DNA of 64,000 nt from Saprospiraceae bacterium (GCA_016714895.1 JADKBV010000011.1:310001-374000), one strand, 5' to 3'; shown: positions 20,715 through 30,225, counted from the first letter of the stretch. A program made the numbers and translations. The notes: generated by a model from the sequence alone, not told the origin.

Positions 20715-21326
20715 TCAAAGAGTGGTGACTTCTTGTTTACTGATAGCCATCAGTCCTTTGATTTCATTATCCAATTGTTCGAGATATGTCTGATCGTCTG
20801 AAAAAAAGATAAACCAGGCAACTGAACTTATGGCTACAGCGGTGACCATATATTGCCAGACGGGTAGGGTGTAGGTTGTGTCTTCTATAAATCTGAATCC
20901 CATATAACATATGATGGGGAAAAAGAGTAAAAAAGCAAATTTTACTGCCGTAAAACGGGTATCCTTGATTAAATATCCGTCATACATATACTGATCAAGG
21001 TTGTTTTGATGTTCCTGCAATTGATGTATGGCTTTTTTTAGTTTTTTAGTGGTAAAAATATAATACAATACCCCGGCTACCAAAACAAGGGCAAACAAAA
21101 ATAAACCGTTTATTATATGTATCGCACTCATTGCAACCAACACTAATATCAACCCGTTAAGCATAATAGGATACTCTTTATTGTCAGTATCTTCTTTCAT
21201 CTTGAGAATAAGTTGTTTTTTTCTCTCTTCAATCCATTGTTCTGTATTGGAAGGATGTTGTTTTTCTGAAGCCTCTATCAAATCCTGTATTCCTTTTGTG
21301 GCATCTTCTCTGTATACTGGTTTCAT
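20715..21326 (-). CDS. Hypothetical membrane protein
   Basis: 203 aa, not recognised. A charged N-terminal region (residues 1-50: EASEKQHPSNTEQW, KKQLILKMKEDT) precedes two closely spaced hydrophobic helices (about 52-90), a charged cytoplasmic linker (KKLKKAIHQLQEHQNNLDQY) and two more helices (about 128-175), ending in a soluble acidic tail. Four transmembrane helices with both ends likely cytoplasmic. It is convergent with the glmS cluster and has its own upstream region. Confidence 0.6.
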   Translation of the reverse strand: MKPVYREDATKGIQDLIEASEKQHPSNTEQWIEERKKQLILKMKEDTDNKEYPIMLNGLILVLVAMSAIHIINGLFLFALVLVAGVLYYIFTTKKLKKAIHQLQEHQNNLDQYMYDGYLIKDTRFTAVKFAFLLFFPIICYMGFRFIEDTTYTLPVWQYMVTAVAISSVAWFIFFSDDQTYLEQLDNEIKGLMAISKQEVTTL

Positions 21327-21726
21327 TGTTATAAATATTTATATGGTAAAATCTCAATATTAAATAGGCACTAAATTTTTGTCAAAAGGATAGTTTTGTA
21401 TATAAACGTTCACCCCATTTATATAAAAATCCGGTTCAGGTTGGATAAAAATTATTTGATTCTGCAAATATAATGATTATTTATAATATGTATAGGGTTC
21501 AAAATGTGAATTATTGTAAAAAATATTTTTGTACTTATATAAAATGGATCAGAATATTTATGGTTTTTCCAAATGAAATATAATGGGTAATCGTGTTTTC
21601 ATAGGACAGGGTTAACATACAGGCACTTCTTTTTTACAAATACAACATCCATTTGGCTTCATTATTGTTGTAAAGGATGGATAATTGAATAATAAAAACC
21701 AAAAAATAATAAGATTTAAAAAAAAT
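21327..21726. other. Divergent intergenic region with promoter-like boxes
   Basis: About 400 bp without a gene. A TATTTTTG box at 21524-21531 points toward the aldehyde dehydrogenase, and a TATATTTG box on the minus strand (21472-21465) points toward the membrane protein. Neither has a convincing -33 TTTG at 19 bp. An in-frame TTG at 21685 could extend the dehydrogenase by 14 residues, but family alignment favours the ATG at 21727. Confidence 0.45.
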
Positions 21727-23256
21727 ATGGACACTAAATTTCTCAAAACCTTAGGGTTGAAAAAACAAAATGCCGGTACATGGACTGGACTTAAGTTTTC
21801 TGAAAGCAAACAATACATTGTCTCTTATTCGCCGGTTGATGGAAAAAAAATAGGCGAAGTTTCTGTTACCTCTAAAAAGGAATATGAAAAGGTTCTGGAT
21901 ACTGCATCCAAAGCGTTTTTGGCTTGGAGAGAAGTACCTGCCCCGAAAAGAGGTGAAATCGTCAGACAATATGGTGATGAATTAAGAAAATACAAAGATG
22001 ATCTGGGCAAACTAGTCTCTTATGAAATGGGTAAATCCCTTCAGGAAGGATATGGAGAAGTTCAGGAAATGATTGATATTTGTGATTTTGCTGTAGGTTT
22101 ATCCAGGCAGTTATATGGTCTTTCAATGCACTCTGAAAGACCGTCTCACCGTATGTACGAACAATGGCATCCTTTGGGAATTGTGGGTATTATTTCTGCT
22201 TTCAATTTTCCGGTTGCCGTATGGTCTTGGAATGCAATGATTGCTATGGTATGCGGAGACGTTTGTGTCTGGAAGGCTAGTGAAAAAACACCACTATGTG
22301 CCGTTGCTTGCCAGCAAATCTTACATAAAGTATTGAAAAAGAATAAATTGCCGGAAGGTATCAGTAATATCATAACAGGTGATTATCAGGTGGGTGAATG
22401 GCTGACCAGCGATAAAAGAGTTCCTTTGATATCTGCGACAGGAAGTACCCGAATGGGTAAAATTGTCGGTTCTGCTGTTGCACAACGTCTGGGCAGGAGC
22501 CTTCTGGAATTAGGGGGCAACAATGCTGTAATCGTCACCGAATCAGCAGATTTGAACCTGGTTCTTGTCGGCGCTTTGTTTGGAGCAGTCGGAACTTGCG
22601 GCCAAAGATGTACTACGACCAGAAGATTGATTGTTCACGAGAGTATGTATAATCAGGTGAAGACTAAACTGGTAGCAGCATACAAACAATTAAAAATCGG
22701 TAACCCATTGGATAGCAAAAATCATGTCGGACCATTGATTGACCAGAGTGCAGTAGATGCTTACTTGTCTGCCCTGGATGCTGCCAAAGAACAGGGAGGC
22801 AAAATCCTGGTGCCGGGTGGTGTTTTATCCGGAAAAGGATACGAAAGTGGTTGTTACGTAAAACCTGCTATCGTCGAAGCAAAAAACGAAATGGCCATAG
22901 TTCAGCACGAGACCTTTGCACCTATTTTATATTTGATCAGTTATAAAGGAACTGTTGAAGATGCCATTCATATACAGAATGACGTACCTCAGGGATTGTC
23001 ATCTGCCATCATGACTACCAACCTGAGAGAAGCTGAGAAATTTTTGTCCTATGCAGGTTCAGATTGCGGTATAGCGAATGTCAATATCGGAACTTCAGGA
23101 GCAGAAATCGGTGGTGCTTTTGGTGGGGAAAAAGAAACCGGTGGTGGTCGTGAATCAGGTTCTGACAGCTGGAAAGCATATATGAGACGACAAACAAATA
23201 CTATAAATTACAGCACGCAACTGCCTTTGGCTCAAGGTATTAAATTTGACTTTTAA
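21727..23256 (+). CDS. ALDH7-family aldehyde dehydrogenase (aminoadipate-semialdehyde type)
   Basis: NAD(P)-dependent oxidation of a semialdehyde, most likely L-2-aminoadipate 6-semialdehyde/piperideine-6-carboxylate in lysine breakdown. 509 aa from the ATG at 21727. Antiquitin-type features: YEMGKSLQEGYGEVQEM, SERPSHRMYEQWHPLGIVG, the cofactor region ISAFNFPVAVWSWNAMIAM, LELGGNNAVIV with the general base, and the catalytic block GQRCTTTRR with Cys295. The end (GGEKETGGGRESGSDSWKAY) is typical of ALDH7. No other lysine-degradation genes lie in the window, so the pathway assignment rests on subfamily resemblance. It converges with the next gene and overlaps it by 4 bp. Confidence 0.93.
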   Translation: MDTKFLKTLGLKKQNAGTWTGLKFSESKQYIVSYSPVDGKKIGEVSVTSKKEYEKVLDTASKAFLAWREVPAPKRGEIVRQYGDELRKYKDDLGKLVSYEMGKSLQEGYGEVQEMIDICDFAVGLSRQLYGLSMHSERPSHRMYEQWHPLGIVGIISAFNFPVAVWSWNAMIAMVCGDVCVWKASEKTPLCAVACQQILHKVLKKNKLPEGISNIITGDYQVGEWLTSDKRVPLISATGSTRMGKIVGSAVAQRLGRSLLELGGNNAVIVTESADLNLVLVGALFGAVGTCGQRCTTTRRLIVHESMYNQVKTKLVAAYKQLKIGNPLDSKNHVGPLIDQSAVDAYLSALDAAKEQGGKILVPGGVLSGKGYESGCYVKPAIVEAKNEMAIVQHETFAPILYLISYKGTVEDAIHIQNDVPQGLSSAIMTTNLREAEKFLSYAGSDCGIANVNIGTSGAEIGGAFGGEKETGGGRESGSDSWKAYMRRQTNTINYSTQLPLAQGIKFDF

Positions 23257-24791
23257 TTTTTGAATTCAATCCTGACCAAAGCCGTTTTTGCTTTCTGATG
23301 AAGACTGGTACTATATCCTTCAGGGTGTAGTACCAGACATTCATTATAATATTGTTTTGCTAAAATAAAGTTTTGTTGTTTTTCATATAAGTGGCCGAGG
23401 CTGAGAGCAGAACTACAGGCATAATACTTTACTCCAGAACTAAGGGACATTACTTTTTTGTAATGAATAATGGCTTCATCATTTAGCATAAGAGCATCAC
23501 TGTTTTTGGCCATTCTGTAATGATATTCCTCCTTTTCTTCCGGTTTAAACCGATCTGACGGTACACTTTTAAGTTCTTCCAGAGATCTTGTATAATATCC
23601 ACCGTCATGCAATAGTCTGGCTTTCAACAATAAAGTATTTGGAGGACCATCGCGGGTTTCTGTAACCGCCTGACCGTCTTCATCAATCAAAGACTTACCT
23701 GCTTTAGCGATTTGTTGTTTATAATAAGAAGCTTTTTTCTGACTTGAACCAAACAATATCTCATACCAATATAGTTTTTGAAAAGCTTCTTTAATATAAT
23801 GGCGCCCTTTAAAGCCTGTAACAAATTTTAGGATGTGTGTATCGGCATCTTTGTCCAGTCTGTACAATTTGTATTTTCCTAACAAAAAATCAAGATATAA
23901 AAAAGGAAGTTGTCCGGCTGATTGATTTCGACCTTCCAGTATTTTTATAGCATCATTGTTTTTACCATATTTTTGTGTGATAGTGGCAGCAAGGAAAATA
24001 AGCAACGGACTTTGCGATTCTTGCAGTTTATACTTTTGGATAACCTGATAAGCAAGTTCTTTTTCTTGTTTTGTATAAAAAAGTATATATATGTAAATAG
24101 CCAGAATTTCGTCTTTGAACAAAGGATATTGGTGAATATGATTGACCAGAGTTTCAATTTCTTTTGTGCCCTGACTTACCGAACCTTTTACACCTGACAA
24201 TTTTTGAACCCAAACAGGAAGACTTTGTGCCAAAGCGTGGATAATACTCAGGCTTTTGTAGTTTTCATGAAAATGAGGAAATAGTTTTGTGTTTTCTTCT
24301 AATAACTGGTATGCTTCATAAACATCATAGGCAGCCCTAGTTTTTTCATTAAACTTTAAATGAATTGTAGCCCATTGTAAAAGGATTTCAGCCTGACAAA
24401 ATCGGTAGTATGGAGAGGATGGGTCACCTTTTTTTATGTTGTCCAACAATGTTTTTTTTCTTTTACTGGCCCTTTCATATTGCGTCTGCTCTTCCTGAAT
24501 AAAAAGAGTAAAAAACCATGTATAACTTTCAAGAAAATCATACATTTTATTTCCCGGTTCGGCAAGCCTTCTTTCGTGTAAAAGTTTAGCAACCTCCTTG
24601 ATTTGAAGATTCAGGGTTTTTTTCTGAATATCCAAAACGTGTTTGTTGATCTGAAAGTAAAGTTTTTTTGATGGATCGAAAGAACCAATATCATCTCCTT
24701 TCAAAATTGTAGAATGACCAAACAAGCCGCTTATAACTAAAAAACACACCAATATCCCCTTTATGCGAATATACAGGGATTGGAAAAACAT
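23253..24791 (-). CDS. TPR-type helical repeat protein, secreted or membrane-anchored
   Basis: 512 aa with an N-terminal hydrophobic segment (residues 9-25, ILVCFLVISGLFG) acting as signal or anchor. The rest is almost all alpha-helical, with TPR-like repeats clearest near the C-terminus (AIIHYKKVMSLSSGVKYYA, LSLGHLYEKQQNFILAKQYY). Last gene of a tight minus-strand run: it starts 20 bp after the zinc-ribbon gene. A scaffold role in the envelope is plausible; no specific function can be given. Confidence 0.75.
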   Translation of the reverse strand: MFFQSLYIRIKGILVCFLVISGLFGHSTILKGDDIGSFDPSKKLYFQINKHVLDIQKKTLNLQIKEVAKLLHERRLAEPGNKMYDFLESYTWFFTLFIQEEQTQYERASKRKKTLLDNIKKGDPSSPYYRFCQAEILLQWATIHLKFNEKTRAAYDVYEAYQLLEENTKLFPHFHENYKSLSIIHALAQSLPVWVQKLSGVKGSVSQGTKEIETLVNHIHQYPLFKDEILAIYIYILFYTKQEKELAYQVIQKYKLQESQSPLLIFLAATITQKYGKNNDAIKILEGRNQSAGQLPFLYLDFLLGKYKLYRLDKDADTHILKFVTGFKGRHYIKEAFQKLYWYEILFGSSQKKASYYKQQIAKAGKSLIDEDGQAVTETRDGPPNTLLLKARLLHDGGYYTRSLEELKSVPSDRFKPEEKEEYHYRMAKNSDALMLNDEAIIHYKKVMSLSSGVKYYACSSALSLGHLYEKQQNFILAKQYYNECLVLHPEGYSTSLHQKAKTALVRIEFKN

Positions 24792-24811
24792 AAAATGGAT
24801 GTTTTTTAAAG

Positions 24812-25564
24812 TTATTCTGCTTGGGTCTCAGATAATGTATCCGGAACCAAAACCCTGCCGCAATGTTCACAGGCAACAATTTTTCTCATCATACCTACTT
24901 CGATTTGCAACTGTGGTGGTATTCTGTTAAAACAGCCTCCGCATGCACCTCTGTTGATAGGAACAACCGCTAAACCATTTCTGTAGGTTTTACGTATCTT
25001 TTCATAAGATTTTAATAATCTTTCGTCAATATCTTTTTTGGCTTTATCAGAATCCTTACCTAGTTTCGCTTCCTCTTTTTCAGTTTTTTCTATAATTTTA
25101 GAAAGTTCTACTTTTTTATTTTCCAGATCTTTCTGACGACTGTTCAATTTGACCTGAATAACCTCCATGGCTTCAACTTTTGACTCTTTAATGCCGGAAG
25201 TTTCCTTCATTTTTTTCTGAGAAAGTTGAATTTCAAGCTTCTGAAGTTCAATTTCTTTAGTTAAAGCTTCAAACTCCCGATTATTTTTAACATTATCCAG
25301 CTGTTTTTGATATTTTTCAATCAATGCTTCAGACTGTTTAATATTCGCCTGGTGATTACCAATTTCCCGTTCCTGGTCAGCTATTGTATTTTCCAGCTTT
25401 TTAATTCTGGTTTGCAAACCCGTAAGTTCGTCTTCCAAGTCACTCACTTCAATAGGTAATTCACCTTTGAGTACTGAAATTTCATCTAATTTTGAATCAA
25501 CGTGTTGTAAAGAAAAAAGCGCTAAAAGTTTTTCTTGAATGGTTTGGTCTTTTACTACTGCCAT
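24812..25564 (-). CDS. Coiled-coil protein with C4 zinc ribbon
   Basis: 250 aa. A long antiparallel coiled coil (about residues 30-190, rich in E/K/Q/L heptads) leads to a C-terminal zinc ribbon with two CxxC knuckles, GACGGCFNR and ACEHCGR. This matches the zf-RING_7/CT398-like family, which in Bacteroidota usually sits next to Nif3, as here (15 bp downstream of nif3). The family is suggested to bind nucleic acid or act in secretion, but no activity is established. Confidence 0.9.
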   Translation of the reverse strand: MAVVKDQTIQEKLLALFSLQHVDSKLDEISVLKGELPIEVSDLEDELTGLQTRIKKLENTIADQEREIGNHQANIKQSEALIEKYQKQLDNVKNNREFEALTKEIELQKLEIQLSQKKMKETSGIKESKVEAMEVIQVKLNSRQKDLENKKVELSKIIEKTEKEEAKLGKDSDKAKKDIDERLLKSYEKIRKTYRNGLAVVPINRGACGGCFNRIPPQLQIEVGMMRKIVACEHCGRVLVPDTLSETQAE

Positions 25565-25579
25565 GATAAAAATATTGGA

Positions 25580-26380
25580 TTAAAGATAATGAACCGGGTT
25601 CGTTATATGTTTTGTGAAACGGACTGCAAAGGTACTAAATTTATTTTGTAATAAACCAAAAAGTAGGTCAATTGTATATTTTTCACTCTCAAAATGTCCA
25701 ATATCAACGATGATTATTTGGTTATTTGCTTCAAAAAACTCATGATATTTAAAATCTGACGATATAAATACATCTGCCTGAACAAAAATAGCCGCCTTGG
25801 TAAGAAAACTACCAGCCCCACCACATAGGGCAATTTTAGAAACAGTTTGTTTAGTGAGCGCTGTATGTTTTATCATGTGGAGTGACATTTTTGATTTAAG
25901 GTAATCAAAAAAATCCAAAGTAGCCATTGGTGCAGGCAGCCAACCATACATTCCGGCACCTATAGCTTCATTTTTATGACCGGTTTCACTTTTTGGGGCC
26001 AGGATGTTGACGTCAGTTAAGCCTAATTGTTCTGAAAACCTCGTATTTACGCCATGATAAAAAGCATTGTCAAGATTTGTGTGGATAGCAAATATGGCTA
26101 TATCGTTTTTTATCGCGTTTATGATAACTTTTTCCACATAATGTGTTCCGGTTATTTTTTTAAGTCCGCTGAAAATAATGGGATGATGAGCGATGACCAT
26201 ATTACACCCGGTTTGTATGGCTTCATCGATAATATTTTCAGTCGAATCGAGACATACCAATATACCTTTGACTGTCCAATCGGGATTTCCTGTGATCAAT
26301 CCTGCATTATCATAACCCTCCTGCCAACTTTGAGGAGCTATAGAGTCCAGAAATGATATAACTTCATTAATTTTTGTCAT
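25580..26380 (-). CDS. Nif3-like dinuclear metal centre protein
   Basis: 266-aa member of the Nif3/YbgI family, hexameric proteins with a two-metal site. Metal ligands are visible: IAHHPIIFSGLK (His pair), HTNLDNAFYHGVN (His/Asp), and near the C-terminus IGHFESEKYT (His/Glu). Many Bacteroidota homologues are about 365 aa because of a PII/CutA-like insertion in the middle; this one passes directly from ILAPKSETGHKNEAIGAGMY and lacks that insertion. Function in the cell is uncertain. It is in an operon with the heptose adenylyltransferase gene (16 bp upstream) and the zinc-ribbon gene. Confidence 0.93.
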   Translation of the reverse strand: MTKINEVISFLDSIAPQSWQEGYDNAGLITGNPDWTVKGILVCLDSTENIIDEAIQTGCNMVIAHHPIIFSGLKKITGTHYVEKVIINAIKNDIAIFAIHTNLDNAFYHGVNTRFSEQLGLTDVNILAPKSETGHKNEAIGAGMYGWLPAPMATLDFFDYLKSKMSLHMIKHTALTKQTVSKIALCGGAGSFLTKAAIFVQADVFISSDFKYHEFFEANNQIIIVDIGHFESEKYTIDLLFGLLQNKFSTFAVRFTKHITNPVHYL

Positions 26381-26396
26381 GATGCTGAGAATTATG

Positions 26397-26885
26397 TTAA
26401 TGTTGGTTTTTCAATTTCTGTTCTATATTGGTTGTTGAAAAATTGGGTATCAAAGAGAGGGTCTTAACTATTCCACCGTTTGATAAAACAAAATCCGCAC
26501 CGACAATTTCTGTTACGGGATAATCTCCTCCTTTTACCAATACATCCGGTTTGATTGCACTGATGAGAGATAGAGGGGTATCCTCTTCAAATAGGATTAC
26601 TGCATCCACGGATTCCAATGCAGCCATCACCTGAAGTCTTGCATTTTCATGGTTAATAGGCCTGTTTGGTCCTTTTAGTTTTCGGACTGAGGAGTCTGTA
26701 TTAATCCCGACCACTAAAAAGTCACCTTCATTTTTAGCTTCTTCAAGGTAAGTGACATGACCTACATGGATGATGTCAAAACAACCATTGGTAAAAACCA
26801 CTTTTTTACCAAGATTCTGAATGGCACGGATGAATTCAGTGAGTTTTGTTATGTCTGAAAATATTTTTTTTTTCGAATGCTGCAC
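26397..26885 (-). CDS. rfaE2: D-glycero-beta-D-manno-heptose 1-phosphate adenylyltransferase
   Basis: Transfers AMP to heptose-1-phosphate to make ADP-heptose for lipopolysaccharide. It is a stand-alone RfaE domain II protein: VVFTNGCFDIIHVGHVTYLE (nucleotidyltransferase HxGH), VGINTDSSVRKLKGPNRPI, and VLVKGGDYP. There is no ATG in any frame before the catalytic region. I choose GTG at 26885 because a -7 box lies at 26914-26907 and the open frame's TTG at 26921 would be upstream of the transcript start. A ten-A tract encodes the Lys-Lys-Lys-Ile stretch just after the start, so a length error there is possible. First gene of the minus-strand run ending at 23253. Confidence 0.9.
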   Translation of the reverse strand: MQHSKKKIFSDITKLTEFIRAIQNLGKKVVFTNGCFDIIHVGHVTYLEEAKNEGDFLVVGINTDSSVRKLKGPNRPINHENARLQVMAALESVDAVILFEEDTPLSLISAIKPDVLVKGGDYPVTEIVGADFVLSNGGIVKTLSLIPNFSTTNIEQKLKNQH

Positions 26886-26906
26886 TTGTTTTAGTATATG
26901 AATGAA

Positions 26907-26914
26907 CAAATATA
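26907..26914 (-). promoter_or_regulatory. -7 box of the rfaE2 operon
   Basis: TATATTTG on the minus strand, about 22 bp before the GTG start and just after the OmpA terminator. It decides between the possible rfaE2 starts. Confidence 0.55.
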
Positions 26915-26925
26915 ATAACAAAAAA

Positions 26926-26957
26926 AAAGGTAGCTTGTATTAAAACAAGCTACCTTT
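26926..26957 (-). terminator. Terminator of the OmpA-family gene
   Basis: A 13-bp perfect stem (AAAGGTAGCTTGT / ACAAGCTACCTTT) with a 6-nt loop. A long T run follows on the minus strand, and a T run is also present on the plus strand, so it could work both ways. Confidence 0.9.
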
Positions 26958-26978
26958 TTTTTATTGTATTAAATGAGA

Positions 26979-28760
26979 TTAATAACCTGCATTTTTGTTT
27001 CCTACAAATTTGGAAGTCTTAGATGATTTTGAAGTTCCTGATTTTTCCATAGAGGTGCTATTTACAGCAGGTGCTGTCATTTCTACATCAGCAGGCTCAC
27101 AAACTTTGAATTCTACTCTTCTGTTCATGTAGTGTTCCTTTTCTTTGTTGCCCGGAGTCAAGACTTTTTCTTCTCCTCCGTACATCAATTTGAATCTTGA
27201 TCTGTCAATTCCGTAAGTGCTTGTCAGATAATTTACTGCATTTTCAGCTCTTCTGTAAGACAAGCCTTGATTATAATTATTTGAACTTCTTACGTCTGTA
27301 TGACCAACAACAGATACACAAATATCAGGACACATTTTTAACACATTAGCTACGTGATGTAAATGTCCGTAAAACTCAGGTTTGATTTTGTCTTTATCCA
27401 GATCAAAATGAATCATAGGTAAAAACCATTTTCCGCAATCACTTTTTCCTGCCATTTTCATGTCAATCGATTTATTGACATCTTCCATGGTAATACAACA
27501 TTTAACGTCTGCCACACCATCGCTATTAACGACGTATCCCGGAGGAGAATATGGTTCTTTGTCTTTATAATCTGCGATTCCGTCGCCGTCACTATCTAAA
27601 GCTATACCTCTTGTATCAACAGGTGCCCCTGCCGGTGTATTATTTTCCTGATCCAACATGTCAATAACACCATCACCATCCGTATCGGTAAGGTCAAGAA
27701 CAGGTCTTTGTTTCAGATCTGCAATATCGTTCATACCGGCATCCAAAGGATTTAACCAGTAAAGTGGTTCAGATACTTTGTTGAAGTTACCCAAATTGAT
27801 ACCCAATCTTATATTGGTATAATGACCCATATCTACATTGTTGGTCGCATCAAGAGATGTTCTGAATCGAATTCCATCGAGATAATCATTGTCCGAAGCC
27901 ATTACCTGGTGTTCAATTCCAATATTAATCCTTTTATTGATTTTTCTGGATATACCCATACTTGCGATAAAAACAACATGAACGTTGGTTTCGTCACCCA
28001 ATCTGAAAATCCCTTGTTTTTTGAATCCCGGTGTTTCATATTCACCATCATAAAGATCTCTGATATTGCTTACGATGTCTTTTCTACCTGCTTTGGTATC
28101 GAAATCCAATCCAGTTGCAACTCCTGAAACATTATAAGGCTGACCATTTGCATCAAATAAGTCAAGTGTTACTTTGTGAGTTGATAAACCGGTTCCAATT
28201 GCAGTATACCAGTTCCACTTGTTTCTTTCTTTATGAAATAAAAGGTTGCCGATATTGATAACCGCCTGAAGTGACAAATATCCATACTGGGTTCTGTAGC
28301 TTGGATGCCATGCTAATTGAGCGTCACGATAATCTTTATAAAAATCCCAGGTATTTGATGGAGAATTTGAAGATTCGATAAGTCCTCCTCCTACTCCGTT
28401 TTGTGCTGTACTCCATGCTTGAGGATCAATTCCTTTGGCTTGTCCGTAAAACAAATCTCCTCTTATAGAAAATACATAATGAATGGCTTTTCTTAAATGA
28501 AGACCGAGACCATAACCACCAGGTACTCTCGTATCTACATCGCCATCAATAAAATAATGACCCAAATGAACACCTAATTCCCAGGAATCTTTTGGTTTGG
28601 CAGAATACTTGCCTTGACCCATTTTCCAGCTTTTATTCTGTTCTGGGTTTACAGTCATTTCATCTGTAATATTTGCTTTCGTCCACGTGTCATCCTGAGC
28701 AAATCCTGATATGGATAGTGAGACAGACACGAAAAATGTGTAAAAAAGTTTACGCAACAT
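26979..28760 (-). CDS. OmpA-family outer-membrane protein with TSP3 repeats
   Basis: 593 aa. Signal peptide (residues 1-21, ending SGFAQ), a beta-barrel-like region of about 320 residues (WELGVHLGHYFIDGDVDTR and repeated aromatic strands), then calcium-binding thrombospondin type 3 segments (DTDGDGVIDMLDQ, DSDGDGIADYKDKEP). An OmpA C-terminal peptidoglycan-binding domain follows (HFDLDKDKIKPE; VVGHTDVRSSNNYNQGLSYR; RVEFKV). A Ser/Lys-rich tail ends the protein. It probably anchors the outer membrane to the cell wall. Monocistronic, with its own terminator and a minus-strand -7 box at 28804-28797. Confidence 0.93.
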   Translation of the reverse strand: MLRKLFYTFFVSVSLSISGFAQDDTWTKANITDEMTVNPEQNKSWKMGQGKYSAKPKDSWELGVHLGHYFIDGDVDTRVPGGYGLGLHLRKAIHYVFSIRGDLFYGQAKGIDPQAWSTAQNGVGGGLIESSNSPSNTWDFYKDYRDAQLAWHPSYRTQYGYLSLQAVINIGNLLFHKERNKWNWYTAIGTGLSTHKVTLDLFDANGQPYNVSGVATGLDFDTKAGRKDIVSNIRDLYDGEYETPGFKKQGIFRLGDETNVHVVFIASMGISRKINKRINIGIEHQVMASDNDYLDGIRFRTSLDATNNVDMGHYTNIRLGINLGNFNKVSEPLYWLNPLDAGMNDIADLKQRPVLDLTDTDGDGVIDMLDQENNTPAGAPVDTRGIALDSDGDGIADYKDKEPYSPPGYVVNSDGVADVKCCITMEDVNKSIDMKMAGKSDCGKWFLPMIHFDLDKDKIKPEFYGHLHHVANVLKMCPDICVSVVGHTDVRSSNNYNQGLSYRRAENAVNYLTSTYGIDRSRFKLMYGGEEKVLTPGNKEKEHYMNRRVEFKVCEPADVEMTAPAVNSTSMEKSGTSKSSKTSKFVGNKNAGY

Positions 28761-28796
28761 AGGTTAAATTTTACTGTGATATATATATATAAGGCA

Positions 28797-28804
28797 CAAA
28801 AATA
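28797..28804 (-). promoter_or_regulatory. -7 box upstream of the OmpA-family gene
   Basis: TATTTTTG on the minus strand, 37 bp before the start codon; fits TAnnTTTG. No clear -33. Confidence 0.45.
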
Positions 28805-28843
28805 GGCCAAATTATTTAAATCTGAGGGGTTTTTATGTTATTT

Positions 28844-30109
28844 TTATGATAATTCATGCAAATTGTATGCCAATGCTCTGGAACTTATAAAAAATGGAGA
28901 GGGATTTTCCGCATGAAGTTTATCTAAAAACTGAAATATCGTATTTGAAGTATCTTCAAAAATGGCTTTGTCAGTCATTTCCACATCAGGTTTCATCAAA
29001 TAGGCAAAAACCCGTGCCATACCGCAATTGGCTACAAAATCCGGAATCAGACTGATTTTTTTATCCAATTCTTTAGCAGTATCACCAAAAAATATTTTAT
29101 CATCCGTAAATGGTACATTGGCTCCGCACGATATAACTTCCATACCGTTGGATATGAGACGGCTCATTTGTTCATTTGTCACAATTTTTGATGCCGCTCC
29201 CGGTATAAAAATATCGCAAGGTACATCCCAAATGGTTTGATTTGTTTTTTCAAAATCCATTTCAGGTGATGATAAGGCATTCCCGTTTTTATGAATAAAA
29301 AGTTCAGAAACCTCCCTGTGACTCAAACCATCAGGTCGTATCAATCCTCCATTTCGATCAATAATTCCTACTATTATCCCACCCAATTCCGATAAATAAT
29401 ACGCTGCTGCCGAGGCTACATTTCCCCATCCCTGAATAATTATTTTTTTACCTTGGATATCATTTTGTTTAAAAATCCGATAGAAGTGTCTGACAGATTC
29501 AGCAACTCCGAATCCTGTAATCATGTCAGCTACTGCATATTTTTCTTCCGTTTCAGGAATAAATGTTTTATCTTCGATAATTTTTGAAACACCATAACGC
29601 AACTGACCGATAATATTGATTTTTTCTCCTTCAGTTGGTTTCAGATGACCATTTACAATGCCTTCCTGAGGATGCCATAATCCCAAATCTTCTGTAATTG
29701 GCACCACATCTTTGATTTCGTCCACATTCAGATCGCCTCCGGTTCCATAATATGATTTAAGCAGAGGCATCACCGCTTTGTACCACCGGGCTAATACTTC
29801 TTTTCTTCGAGGGTCTGTCGGATCAAAATCAATTCCGGATTTGGCTCCCCCGATAGGCGGACCACAAACTCCAAATTTTATCTCCATCACCTTGGCAAGT
29901 GAAATTACCTCATCCCTTGTTAATCCTTTCCTCATTCTCGTACCTCCTCCGGCTGCTCCGTTTTTTAATGAATTAATAACGATCCATCCTTTTGCGCCTG
30001 TTGGAACATCATTCCATTCAAAAACAACTTCAGGTTCTTTTTCTTTGTATTTTTCCAACAACATATCAATATCCGGAGTGGCAGGGATTTCTGTGGTAAG
30101 GCTATTCAT
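28844..30109 (-). CDS. Glu/Leu/Phe/Val-family amino-acid dehydrogenase
   Basis: 421-aa NAD(P)-dependent oxidative deaminase, probably glutamate dehydrogenase type. The N-terminal domain has AAGGGTRMRKGLTRDEVISL and the lysine-containing substrate blocks KFGVCGPPIGGAKSGIDFDP and GTGGDLNVDE. The Rossmann domain has IIQGWGNVASAAAYYLSELG and VISCGANVPF. Length suits glutamate dehydrogenase better than leucine dehydrogenase (about 360 aa), but substrate cannot be fixed by eye. Divergent from the arginase-fold gene, with 116 bp between them. Confidence 0.88.
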   Translation of the reverse strand: MNSLTTEIPATPDIDMLLEKYKEKEPEVVFEWNDVPTGAKGWIVINSLKNGAAGGGTRMRKGLTRDEVISLAKVMEIKFGVCGPPIGGAKSGIDFDPTDPRRKEVLARWYKAVMPLLKSYYGTGGDLNVDEIKDVVPITEDLGLWHPQEGIVNGHLKPTEGEKINIIGQLRYGVSKIIEDKTFIPETEEKYAVADMITGFGVAESVRHFYRIFKQNDIQGKKIIIQGWGNVASAAAYYLSELGGIIVGIIDRNGGLIRPDGLSHREVSELFIHKNGNALSSPEMDFEKTNQTIWDVPCDIFIPGAASKIVTNEQMSRLISNGMEVISCGANVPFTDDKIFFGDTAKELDKKISLIPDFVANCGMARVFAYLMKPDVEMTDKAIFEDTSNTIFQFLDKLHAENPSPFFISSRALAYNLHELS

Positions 30110-30199
30110 TTTTTATTTTGTAATAATTTGAAAGATAAAGAAATATGTATTAAATTTTAAAAATGTATTTAATAAAACTATTTGAATATAAATTGTTTA

Positions 30200-30207
30200 T
30201 ATATTTG
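30200..30207 (+). promoter_or_regulatory. -7 box of the arginase-fold gene
   Basis: TATATTTG, 18 bp before the start codon. A TTTG at 30181-30184 lies 15 bp upstream, shorter than the usual 19-bp spacing. Confidence 0.5.
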
Positions 30208-30225
30208 CAAAATATTTAATATATT

